Assembly (NCBI GenBank): GCA_900546785.1
Contig: URED01000042.1
Coordinates: 1 to 19,583 of the forward strand
Source of the DNA: an uncultured Oscillospiraceae bacterium
GTDB taxonomy: Bacteria > Bacillota > Clostridia > Oscillospirales > Acutalibacteraceae
Reading direction: 5' to 3'
Length of the DNA stretch: 19,583 nucleotides
Numbering within the stretch: the stretch's first letter is position 1; the number at the start of each line of letters is the position of its first letter. Below the pieces are notes generated by a model. That model was not told where the DNA came from. It did no database searches and saw only the letters and a list, made by a program, of their open reading frames with translations. The position numbers and the translations under genes were made by a program. Below, one piece after another: positions 6,274 to 14,530 of this stretch.

Positions 6274-7287
6274 ATGCCGATTACCGAGAAAGAAATCGCC
6301 GCACTTGCCGGAGTAAGCCGCGGTACGGTTGACCGCGCGCTCAAAGATCGTCCCGGTGTTTCCCCTGAAACCAAGGCGCGGATTCTGGCCATTGCTGAAA
6401 AATATGATTACCGGCCGAATATTCTCGGCACCGCGCTGGTTCGATCGGGAAAGACTACCCTTGTGCCCGTTATTTTAAACAGTGTCGGAAATCCGTTTTT
6501 TTCTTCCGTAAAAGAGGGGATGCTTGCAGCGCAGAATGAATTTGCAGAGTATGGCATACAGCTTGCTTTGACGGAATTTAAGGGTTATGACCCGGATGAA
6601 TTATTGAATATTCTGAATGATCTGCCTGCAGATACAAAGCAGCTTATCGTTTCGCCGATATGTGATGAAAGAGTTGAGCAAAAACTACAGCAGTTGGCGG
6701 ACAGCGGTGTCAGCATCGTGATGCTGACGAGCCGGCTGGAGTCTATAAAAAACGCCGTGTATATCGGTTGTGACTATTTAAAAAGCGGAAGAGTCGCAGG
6801 GCGATTGGTTGGCCTTCTTTCCGGTGGGCAGGCGAATCTGTTTATCGTTACGGGCAGCGTGCACCATAAAGGGCATGCACAGCGTGTTGACGGTATTCAA
6901 TGTGTTTTATCAAAAGATTACCCCGGTGTCCGCCTTTTAGGGGTTTCGGAAAATCTTGATGACGACGATGTTGCCTATAAGGCTATGCAGGAGGCGCTTT
7001 GTAAATATCCAGAAATTGATTTTGTTTACATAATCGCAGGCGGCGTAAACGGCACTTTACAGGCGCTCAGTGAGCATGACCGGCATATACGCGTATGTAC
7101 TTTTGATGATACGCCGATGGCTAGGAAGGCGCTTGTTTCCGGCCGCATCTTAGCAACAATCTGTCAGCAACCGTATGAGCAGGGCTATCAGGCTGTCAAA
7201 GCTGTTTTTGAAAAGGTCGTCTGCCGGCGTCCATTCAGCAGCGATCTTTATACAGATCTGTCTATAAAAGTTGATGAGTCGCTATGA
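6274..7287 (+). CDS. LacI-family transcriptional regulator
   Basis: A 337-residue protein; ATG 6274 follows GGGAG at 6261-6265. The N-terminal helix-turn-helix (residues ~4-23, TEKEIAALAGVSRGTVDRAL) and hinge region (DRPGVSPETKARILAIAEKYDYRPN) are typical of LacI/GalR regulators. Residues ~62-330 form a periplasmic-binding-protein-like effector domain (LVPVILNSVGNPFFSSVKEGM, VYIGCDYLKSGRVAGRL, VCTFDDTPMARKAL) that would bind a sugar. It is the first gene of a rightward run of enzymes with gaps of 96, 23 and 61 bp and one 8-bp overlap, so it is probably co-transcribed with them and autoregulated through the palindrome in its leader. The ligand is presumably a breakdown product of the island's glycan. 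The length is normal. Confidence 0.95.
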   Translation: MPITEKEIAALAGVSRGTVDRALKDRPGVSPETKARILAIAEKYDYRPNILGTALVRSGKTTLVPVILNSVGNPFFSSVKEGMLAAQNEFAEYGIQLALTEFKGYDPDELLNILNDLPADTKQLIVSPICDERVEQKLQQLADSGVSIVMLTSRLESIKNAVYIGCDYLKSGRVAGRLVGLLSGGQANLFIVTGSVHHKGHAQRVDGIQCVLSKDYPGVRLLGVSENLDDDDVAYKAMQEALCKYPEIDFVYIIAGGVNGTLQALSEHDRHIRVCTFDDTPMARKALVSGRILATICQQPYEQGYQAVKAVFEKVVCRRPFSSDLYTDLSIKVDESL

Positions 7288-7383
7288 TTTGATTTTGATG
7301 TTGATACAAAAAAACGGATATGCAGTATCGGATTATTTCGGTAGTGAGCATCATAATTCATATAAAAAAAGGAACGTGCTGTA

Positions 7384-8655
7384 ATGAGGTTCTCTTCGGC
7401 ATTTTCACGGCGTTTGTTTTCGGATTCGGCAAGCACACAAGATCTGAAAATAGGAGTAGGCAAGGAGTTTCGTTTGGCGTTTGAGAGCGAAAGGGCGATC
7501 AATACCGTTATCCTTTTTGAAAAAAACTCTCACTGCTTATCATTTTCCGTTTACGGAGAGAAAACAGACGGCGAACGTGTTTTGCTTTATGAAAACGATG
7601 TTATAGACAGATTCATGTATTGCGCGTTCCCTAAAATATGTCTTAAAGCGGTTATATTAAGAATCAATGAAAGCGACAACGGCAGACAGGTAAGGCTCAG
7701 CCGGATGGATGCCGCACTGCATATGAATAAAAAGAAAGATTTTCGTGTAAGCGTATATTTTCCGATACACACAGGCAGCACGTATTTCTCCGATCGTCTT
7801 CACGACAAAGATTTTTCCGCAGCTTTTGATCTCATAACTGACGCTATTGTTATCGGAAATGCCAGGCTTAGACCTGACGCAACGCTTGATTATGACGCTG
7901 AAACGCTGGATCGGGAGCTTGCTGCCATGCGTTTGATAATCGGGGAACGTAATGTGCGAATATGGTGCTGTATTTTTCCGACGGACAACAGAAACATGGT
8001 AAAAATGATCCGAAAGAACAGCGAAACACTTCTTAACACAATTCTTACTTATTGTAATGCATATGGTTTTCAGGGGGTTGATGTAGATTGGGAATATCCT
8101 GTATTACCCCATGTGTGGCATGCTTTCGGTCGCTTGATAAAAATGCTGCAACATGCCTTGCACGGGCAGGATGTTCAGCTTGGTGCGGCTCTTTCTCCAT
8201 GGGGTGTGCAGCTTACTGAAAGAGCAAGGAAATGCCTTGATCTCGTAAATATTATGGCGTATGACTGGCATAAAAAGAACAAGCGCCGTCACCATTCCGA
8301 GTTCTATTCCTGCCATGTGTATTGCGCAGAGTATTTTAAAAAACACGCTTTCCGTGATAAGCAAATGCTCGTAGGTATCCCTTTTTACGGAAAAACCTTT
8401 GATAATAACGATTTTGCCTTTCGCAGTTACAATCTGCTGGAAGTTAACAGCCGCGCGCAGAATATATCGGTATACCAAGATCGCAGCTATTATTTTAACG
8501 GTTACTATATGGTATACAGTAAAACAGCGTATAATCTTGATATGGGCTTCGGCGGTGTCATGATATTCGCCGGCTGCGATGATGTGCCGCGTGAAATAGG
8601 TCTAAGCCTGTATGAAGCGGTTGAGAGCGCTCTGCGTGACAGAATGTATTTGTAA
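7384..8655 (+). CDS. GH18-like protein with N-terminal discoidin-like (CBM32-type) domain, cytoplasmic
   Basis: A 423-residue protein; ATG 7384 follows AAAGGA with about 10-base spacing. Residues ~20-110 look like a discoidin/F5-8C beta sandwich: KEFRLAFESERAINTVILFEK, SFSVYGEKTDGERVLLYE, then RFMYCAFP and VILRINES. Residues ~120-420 follow the GH18 fold: VSVYFPIHTG at strand 1, FQGVDVDWEYP (229-239) at strand 4, MAYDW (291-295), LVGIPFYGKTF (329-339) and FGGVMIFAG near strand 8. The DxxDxDxE motif reads Q230, D233, D235, E237, so the acid/base Glu and the two nearer Asp are kept but the first Asp is Gln. The usual strand-8 Trp is Phe. This fits a chitinase/endo-beta-N-acetylglucosaminidase relative; exact specificity is unknown and reduced activity is possible. 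No signal peptide, which is unusual for GH18. Confidence 0.8.
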   Translation: MRFSSAFSRRLFSDSASTQDLKIGVGKEFRLAFESERAINTVILFEKNSHCLSFSVYGEKTDGERVLLYENDVIDRFMYCAFPKICLKAVILRINESDNGRQVRLSRMDAALHMNKKKDFRVSVYFPIHTGSTYFSDRLHDKDFSAAFDLITDAIVIGNARLRPDATLDYDAETLDRELAAMRLIIGERNVRIWCCIFPTDNRNMVKMIRKNSETLLNTILTYCNAYGFQGVDVDWEYPVLPHVWHAFGRLIKMLQHALHGQDVQLGAALSPWGVQLTERARKCLDLVNIMAYDWHKKNKRRHHSEFYSCHVYCAEYFKKHAFRDKQMLVGIPFYGKTFDNNDFAFRSYNLLEVNSRAQNISVYQDRSYYFNGYYMVYSKTAYNLDMGFGGVMIFAGCDDVPREIGLSLYEAVESALRDRMYL

Positions 8656-8678
8656 TTTATGCTGAACGAGAGGTTCAT

Positions 8679-10973
8679 ATGAAAAAGTTTTTTTCTTTTA
8701 ATAGGTACAATAAGTCAGAACTGATTTCACGCAGAGAATATCCGTTGAAGAAAAATGAACTTTCGGAAAACATTCGAGTTTCGCAAATATCGCATATTGA
8801 AACAAACGGTTGTGTGAAAACTCACGTCGTTTTTACCGCTAAGCACTCCTTGAAGCAGGTCGGTATTAGCGTGATTTTTGAAACTGACGGTCATGTGATT
8901 TCCGATTATATCTTCGCGCCTGCCGCTCTGTATAATGGCAACCGTTTTTACAGCGTCAGTCGGGAATATGCGCCGATGTATACACAAGAGGATCTTGCAA
9001 TGTGTAAAAAAGGCCCTGTAATTACGGATGTTCCGCGCTTGTATCAGGACGGAACAGGCAGAGCGCAGCTCAATACAGGTGATCTCACAACCCCGTGCGC
9101 CGGCTATTTTTCCGAAAGCCGCAAACAGGGATTTCTTCTGTTTTGGAGCCAGAATAACGAGGCGGGCAATTTTGGCTTAACGGTTGCCGAGGATTTGCAA
9201 AAGGGCATACTTCGTTTTTATCTTTCTGCGCCCTGTGTGCAGGAAAAACGGAAATACGCTATGTGCACAACCAACGCGCCGTCTGATGACCGCGGCATTA
9301 CCTTGAAAAAAGGCGATAACCTGACTTTTGATTTTGAAGAATATAGTTTTCCTTGTGAAAGCATAACCGAGTTTTTAAATGTTTTCTTTAAAAAAAGAAT
9401 TCGCCGGAATCTTCCCCATACATTGCATAATGAGGTTCCGTGGTCTTATGCTTTTGATCTTCTGGAAAATAAGTATAATACACGCAACTGGAGTGCCGAC
9501 GGCGAATTCTATAAATCTTCAGAAGCTACCGGTGATTCTATTTTCCGTCAGTGGCAGACCGGCTGGGTAGGCGGAGCAATGAATACGCTGCCGGGGCTTT
9601 TTATCGGAAATCAGGACAGTGTGGAAAAAAGTAAAAAAACTTTAGATTTTGTGTTTGATAAAATTCAGCATCCTTCAGGTTTTCTTTATGGCGTGTATTG
9701 TGACGGCAGAGCTTACGGAGACTGCTTTTACGATATGCAAAATGAAAATATTTCCATGAGCAGGAAAAATGCGGACGCTATGTATTTTATTGCAAAACAG
9801 CTTTTATGTTTGCGCGCAAACCAAGAAAATGTGCCGGATAAGTGGAGCAGGGGGCTGCAAAAACTCGCCGATGCGTTTTTGAAGTTTTATGAAAAAAATC
9901 ACGATCTTGCGCAATTTATCGATATAGAAAATATGGTGCCGTTTGCGCCGGGTACTGCTTCTGCCGCTATCGCGCCGGCAGGTCTTGCCCTTTGCAGTCT
10001 GTATTTCCAAAATAATAAGTATCTTGACTGTGCATGTGAGATCGCCCAGAAATATTATAATGAATACGTCAGAGCCGGATTTACCAACGGCGGGCCGGGT
10101 GAGATCCTCGGCTGCCCGGACAGTGAGTCCGCTTTCGGCATGCTCGAAAGTCTGGTGGCTCTTTATTCCTGCACAAATGATAAAAAATGGCTCGCAGCTG
10201 CGGTCGATACTGCGTCGCTCTGCTCAAGCTGGTGTGTTTCATACGATTATTCGTATGATAAGGATACGCAGTGGTATCGTCGGGGCATTGCCACAACAGG
10301 TGCCGTTTGGGCAAGCGTTCAGAATAAGCACGCAGCTCCTGGCATATGCACGCTTTCCGGCGCGTCCTTGTTTCGCTTGTTTCGTGCCACCGGCGATATC
10401 CTTTATTTGGAACTCTGCCGCGATATCAGCCAGAATATCACGCAGTTTATAAGCACTCCCGAAAATCCGATGTATTGTAGTTATGTCTGGAGTGATAAAA
10501 ATGTTCATCTTCAAAAAAAGCTAAATACAGCTTATGCGGAATTTTTAATTAAATTAAGGCGTTCAGGCGGTATTCTTTCAAAGCTCACGGATAAGCTTTA
10601 CAACAAGATATGCAATCTGCCCGGGCGTATCGGCGAGCGCTGTAACCTTTCCGATTGGGAGGGTAGGGCGAACGTAGGAGAATTTCCCAGAGGCTCTTGC
10701 TGGTGCGAGGTCTCGGCTATGCTGATTTATTTTGAGCTTCCGGCGGTATATGTGAATCCCGATACAGACTTTGTATTCGCTTTGGATCATGTGTCAGCTT
10801 CCCTTGAAAACGGTGCTCTTGTTCTCGAAAATCCAACAGATCATGATGCCGTATACCGTGTGTTTTCTGAAAAAAATCATGAAAGAGCCAAACCGCTTTC
10901 GGAAACGTTTATGCTTGGATACAAAGAAATCAGCGTACCCGCGCATAGTTATTCGTCAGTTGAATTGAATTGA
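8679..10973 (+). CDS. Uncharacterised large protein, probable (alpha/alpha)-barrel glycan-active enzyme
   Basis: A 764-residue protein; ATG 8679 follows GAGAGG with 7-base spacing. I do not recognise a named family. Residues ~30-225 are strand-rich (beta sandwich, e.g. HVVFTAKHSLKQVGISVIFE). Residues ~250-690 are helix-rich with repeated aromatic and Gly turns as in six-hairpin glycosidases: FRQWQTGWVGGAMNTLPGL (289-307), PSGFLYGVYCDG (332-343), AGLALCSLYFQNNKYLDCA (434-452), NGGPGEILGCPDSESAFGMLESL (470-492, holding likely catalytic Glu/Asp) and DTQWYRRGIATTGA. The last ~75 residues return to beta structure (DFVFALDHVSASLENGALVLENP). No signal peptide. Its place between a GH18-like and a clan GH-D-like gene argues for glycan cleavage; a lyase or isomerase on the same fold cannot be excluded. 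Confidence 0.72.
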   Translation: MKKFFSFNRYNKSELISRREYPLKKNELSENIRVSQISHIETNGCVKTHVVFTAKHSLKQVGISVIFETDGHVISDYIFAPAALYNGNRFYSVSREYAPMYTQEDLAMCKKGPVITDVPRLYQDGTGRAQLNTGDLTTPCAGYFSESRKQGFLLFWSQNNEAGNFGLTVAEDLQKGILRFYLSAPCVQEKRKYAMCTTNAPSDDRGITLKKGDNLTFDFEEYSFPCESITEFLNVFFKKRIRRNLPHTLHNEVPWSYAFDLLENKYNTRNWSADGEFYKSSEATGDSIFRQWQTGWVGGAMNTLPGLFIGNQDSVEKSKKTLDFVFDKIQHPSGFLYGVYCDGRAYGDCFYDMQNENISMSRKNADAMYFIAKQLLCLRANQENVPDKWSRGLQKLADAFLKFYEKNHDLAQFIDIENMVPFAPGTASAAIAPAGLALCSLYFQNNKYLDCACEIAQKYYNEYVRAGFTNGGPGEILGCPDSESAFGMLESLVALYSCTNDKKWLAAAVDTASLCSSWCVSYDYSYDKDTQWYRRGIATTGAVWASVQNKHAAPGICTLSGASLFRLFRATGDILYLELCRDISQNITQFISTPENPMYCSYVWSDKNVHLQKKLNTAYAEFLIKLRRSGGILSKLTDKLYNKICNLPGRIGERCNLSDWEGRANVGEFPRGSCWCEVSAMLIYFELPAVYVNPDTDFVFALDHVSASLENGALVLENPTDHDAVYRVFSEKNHERAKPLSETFMLGYKEISVPAHSYSSVELN

Positions 10974-11034
10974 ATACGGAAAAAATAGAGCTGTAAATTT
11001 GATTTTGACATTCTTATATTCAGTAGGAGAATTT

Positions 11035-13191
11035 ATGAAATATTGGGTATTAGACGGCAGTGAATATCTGTCAAAAATTGAAGAGACCGAAAACGGTTTT
11101 GTTTTTTCAAATGGGCTGATACGCCGTGAGATCGATAAATCAAAAAGTAGAACTTTAGCCTTTGAAAATCTGCAAAACGGCGTGCAGCTTATCGATGCAG
11201 TATATGCAGATTTTGAAATTTCTGTCAACGGCAGAAAATACAGCTCATCGCTCTACAGTTTGCTGAGCGCCGAAGAGGTGCCCTGCATTGAGCGTATTGC
11301 TTTTCATAAAACGGAAACGATGACGGCGGACGGCGTGTATCCTCCGCCCGGAAAAGCCCTGCTCTTGCGCTATACGGCAGAGGATCTGCCTGATGTTTCG
11401 GTTCGATATGAGATCTATGACGGCATGCCGGTTCTTATGAAATGTCTTACCGTTCATAACAGCGGCAAGGATTCCGTCACAATAGACAATATTGCCGTTG
11501 ACGTAATGAAGATCACGGATAATCGCGATACTTTGTTTATAGACAGCGATTATGATTCCAGCACTGATTTTATCGGACTTGATTTACAAAAATATGCCAA
11601 GCATTATGCCCGTTACAGATATGATATGCTGGAGGTTGCACCTTTACAGCGCATGAACGTAAAGCTTGCTCCCGGGGAGACGCTTGATTCTATAGTGGCT
11701 TTTGAGCTACTGTTTGGCGCAGAATATTATGAGCAGCGCCTGATTGAAGTAAAGGGGATGTATCGTCGTATAGCTCCCTGGTGCACGGATAATGTTTTCT
11801 TCTTCCATTTGATCTCCAATTCTCCGCGCACGATCCGCAAAGTAGTAGACCAGTGCCGTGAAATCGGCATTGAAATGATCATTCAGTCATTCGGCTCCGG
11901 CGTAAATATGGAAAGCGGAAACGAACGCTATCTCAAAAGTATAAAAAAGGCTTATGATTACGGCCACAGCAAAGGGATCCGCATGGGGGCATATACGCTT
12001 GCCTATGTAAAGAATTATCGCCCTGTTAAAGGAGACGAGGCACTGAATCATGATTCAAGTCATATTTGCCGCTGCCTTGCCACAGAATGGTCTGCGCAGT
12101 ATATGAAAAATGTTCTTCGTTTTATAGATAAAACAGGTGCAGACGCGGTTGAGATAGACGGCCCTTATGGCATGCTTATGTGTGCAGGCGGTAAAACGCA
12201 CAATCATGATGATTTTACCGATTCGCAGTATAAGCAGTGGAAAGCTTCCGTTTCGGACTGGTACCGTGAAATCAAAAAGCGCGGCGTTTATATCAATGCG
12301 CCTGACTGGCATTTTTTAAACGGCACCAACCGCTGCGGAGTCGGGTATGAGGAGATCGCGTTCTCAGAACGCCGTGCAGAACAGCTTGTAACTTCACGCA
12401 TTTACTATTATAAAGGTACTTTTTCTAAAAATCCCTCTCAGAGTTGGGGCTTCTTGCCGCTTAACGTCTATCATGGCGGCGGCAAAAATGCTCAGTTTTT
12501 CCCCACAGAGCAGAATGCGTTTGAATTTGACTGGGCAATGGCGCAGATCGTTGCCAGCGGCGTATGGCCAACCATTCGCGGCAGAAAAGCTTATGACTCG
12601 CAAAAGGGCAAAACTATTTTTGCAAAATGGACGGCTCTGTATAAAAAATACCGCAAGGTTCTAAACGGCATTACGGTTCACTTTATGCCGCCGCGCATCG
12701 ATGCTTCCAATCCCTCCAGAACTACATGCATGGATGCGATCATGAACCAGCTTCCGAAGGGCGATATCCGGGGCTTTGTAATGTTCTTTAATCAAACGGA
12801 TAACGAAATTACCGAAGATGTTACACTGCCGGTCTATTATACGGGGCTTTCAGATTTGAATATGCCGCCTGCACCGTTTGAGAATACCAAAAACAGCGAT
12901 GTTCGGTATCCTTTGTACGGAGAGGAGCTTGCCCCTCTGGTTATTCGTGCTCGAGACGGCTCTGCCCGCACTTACATTACGGATGAAAAAGTAGAGGATA
13001 AGCCGATTCCGGCACTTAAGCAAGCTGCGCTGACAGACAGCTCAATCCTGATTTGTGAAAATGATAAAGATCCCGTATCGTATAGGATAGATTCCAATGC
13101 AAACGTACATATGAAACTCACGCTCCCAGCCATGTCTTATAAATGGTTTGTTCTGCGTGCGCCGAAAGAGGAGAATGATCATCATGCATAA
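11035..13191 (+). CDS. Uncharacterised TIM-barrel glycoside hydrolase-like protein (clan GH-D/GH36-like architecture)
   Basis: ATG 11035 is preferred because AGGAG sits 5 bases before it; the TTG further upstream at 10999 has no site. It encodes 718 residues. Residues ~1-240 are a beta-supersandwich-like domain (VRYEIYDGMPVLMKCLTVHNSG). Residues ~250-600 are a barrel with DNVFFFHLISNSPRTIRKVV, IQSFGSGVNM, KGIRMGAYTL, GADAVEIDGPYG (368-379) and YINAPDWHFLNG (419-430). GVGYEEIAFSERR and FLPLNVYHGGG follow. A C-terminal beta domain ends the protein. The order resembles GH36/GH31-like enzymes, where an Asp after barrel strand 4 is the nucleophile; Asp375 or Asp424 are candidates. I recall related proteins annotated only as hypothetical or alpha-galactosidase-like. 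No signal peptide. It overlaps the next gene by 8 bp, so the two are translationally coupled. Confidence 0.72.
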   Translation: MKYWVLDGSEYLSKIEETENGFVFSNGLIRREIDKSKSRTLAFENLQNGVQLIDAVYADFEISVNGRKYSSSLYSLLSAEEVPCIERIAFHKTETMTADGVYPPPGKALLLRYTAEDLPDVSVRYEIYDGMPVLMKCLTVHNSGKDSVTIDNIAVDVMKITDNRDTLFIDSDYDSSTDFIGLDLQKYAKHYARYRYDMLEVAPLQRMNVKLAPGETLDSIVAFELLFGAEYYEQRLIEVKGMYRRIAPWCTDNVFFFHLISNSPRTIRKVVDQCREIGIEMIIQSFGSGVNMESGNERYLKSIKKAYDYGHSKGIRMGAYTLAYVKNYRPVKGDEALNHDSSHICRCLATEWSAQYMKNVLRFIDKTGADAVEIDGPYGMLMCAGGKTHNHDDFTDSQYKQWKASVSDWYREIKKRGVYINAPDWHFLNGTNRCGVGYEEIAFSERRAEQLVTSRIYYYKGTFSKNPSQSWGFLPLNVYHGGGKNAQFFPTEQNAFEFDWAMAQIVASGVWPTIRGRKAYDSQKGKTIFAKWTALYKKYRKVLNGITVHFMPPRIDASNPSRTTCMDAIMNQLPKGDIRGFVMFFNQTDNEITEDVTLPVYYTGLSDLNMPPAPFENTKNSDVRYPLYGEELAPLVIRARDGSARTYITDEKVEDKPIPALKQAALTDSSILICENDKDPVSYRIDSNANVHMKLTLPAMSYKWFVLRAPKEENDHHA

Positions 13192-14425
13192 AATAATCAG
13201 AATAGCAATGATCGGTATGGGTGAACGGGGCAAGCAGCTTTTGGAACCTTTGCTGAAGATGAAAGATGTGAGAGTAACAGCGGTTTGCGACGCTTATGAG
13301 GACCGTACTGCGGCAGCCGGGGAAATGGTTAAGAAAGAATACGGCAATTATCCTTTTATGTCGCAGGATTATAAAGAAGTGCTTTTGCGCGGTGATGTGG
13401 ACGCGGCTGTGATATCCACTTCGTGGCAGTATCATATTACCATTGCCATTGAAGCCATGCGATGCGGTGTGTTTACCGCAATGGAGGTCGGTGGTACTTA
13501 TGATCTGCAAGAGTGCCTGAATCTTGTAAAAGCGTACGAGGAAACCAAAACACCTTTCTTCTTCTTAGAAAACTGCTGCTATGGTCGCCGTGAACTCATG
13601 TGCCTTAACATGGCGCGTTCCGGCGTATTCGGAGAGATCGTGCATTGCGACGGTGCGTATAAACATGATCTGCGCAGGGAGGTGTCCTACGGAAAGGAAA
13701 ATCGGCATTACCGCCTTTCACATTATATACATCATAACTGTGAAAATTATCCTACTCATGAACTCGGCCCGATAGCAAAGATCCTCGGGATAAACCGCGG
13801 TAACCGTATGCTGCGTCTTGTAAGCGTTGCAAGCAAAGCGCGCGGACTTGCCCAGTATATAAAAGATAATAAGCCGGATGATAAAGAGCTTTTGAACACC
13901 GAATTTCGGCAGGGCGATATTGTTACCACGGTTATTGCATGTGAAAACGGAGAAACGATCACCTTGACGCTTGATACTACATTGCCGCGTATCTACAGCC
14001 GTAATTTTACCGTGCACGGTACAAAGGGAATGTATCAGGAGGACGGCGACTATGTATTCCTTGAAAAAGACCTCAAAGTCGATATTGCCGAAATTGATAC
14101 AAATCCGCAAAAAATATGGAAAAATGCCGATAAATACGCGGAAATTTACGACAACGATTTATGGAAGCATAAATCAGCCGGCATGATCGCCAGCGGCCAC
14201 GGCGGAATGGATTATCTTGTTCTTCGCGCCATGCTCAGCGCTGCCAGAGGGGAAAGCTACCCTGCCATCGATGTCTATGACGCTGCGTCATGGATGTGTA
14301 TAACTGCATTGTCGGAGCAGTCTATCTCAAATGGGAATATGCCGGTTGATATACCTGATTTTACAAACGGCAGATATAAAAACAGAACGGAAAGATCAAC
14401 AGGCAAATACGCTTTGGATATTTAA
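13184..14425 (+). CDS. GH109-like Gfo/Idh/MocA-family protein (probable NAD-dependent glycosidase)
   Basis: A 413-residue protein. ATG 13184 is chosen since AGGAG (13169-13173) lies 10 bases upstream; ATG 13175 would be only one base away from it. It has an N-terminal Rossmann fold with AMIGMGERG (8-16) binding NAD(P), D36 at the end of strand 2, and MEVGG (100-104). The C-terminal half carries HHNCENYPTHELGPIAKIL (183-201) and LGINRGNRML, the hallmark of GH109. There Tyr and His of the YPTH motif (here Y189, H192) act in an NAD-assisted oxidation-elimination cycle on alpha-GalNAc and related sugars. SPRxYSR-type sequence (TLPRIYSRNFTVHGTKG) is also typical. Characterised GH109 enzymes are mostly exported; this one has no signal or Tat peptide. 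A plain sugar oxidoreductase is the alternative. It overlaps the preceding gene and ends the tight cluster. Confidence 0.85.
   Translation: MHKIIRIAMIGMGERGKQLLEPLLKMKDVRVTAVCDAYEDRTAAAGEMVKKEYGNYPFMSQDYKEVLLRGDVDAAVISTSWQYHITIAIEAMRCGVFTAMEVGGTYDLQECLNLVKAYEETKTPFFFLENCCYGRRELMCLNMARSGVFGEIVHCDGAYKHDLRREVSYGKENRHYRLSHYIHHNCENYPTHELGPIAKILGINRGNRMLRLVSVASKARGLAQYIKDNKPDDKELLNTEFRQGDIVTTVIACENGETITLTLDTTLPRIYSRNFTVHGTKGMYQEDGDYVFLEKDLKVDIAEIDTNPQKIWKNADKYAEIYDNDLWKHKSAGMIASGHGGMDYLVLRAMLSAARGESYPAIDVYDAASWMCITALSEQSISNGNMPVDIPDFTNGRYKNRTERSTGKYALDI
14008..14021. promoter_or_regulatory. Possible second operator: 14-bp palindrome with the same half-sites
   Basis: TACCGTGCACGGTA is a perfect palindrome made from the same TACCGTGC/GCACGGTA half-sites as the operator at 6198-6217, but overlapping rather than spaced by four. 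It lies inside the GH109-like coding sequence (codons for FTVHGT). It may be chance. Auxiliary intragenic operators are known for LacI itself. Confidence 0.3.
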
Positions 14426-14530
14426 CGCCGTATGGTTATAAATTTCTACACTCGAAATCGATCACGGCAAAGATGATTTCACCGTATATCATTTATTTTG
14501 CTTAATCTTCAGATCAAGAGGTAATACGTT

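Noticed and set aside
11005..11027. TTGACA at 11005-11010 as an internal promoter for the clan GH-D-like gene
   Set aside because: No acceptable -10 box at 16-18 bases; that position is occupied by the ribosome binding site.
14426..14530. Separate promoter for the beta-helix lipoprotein
   Set aside because: Only weak -35/-10 resemblance near 14499 overlapping the ribosome site; read-through from the operon is simpler.
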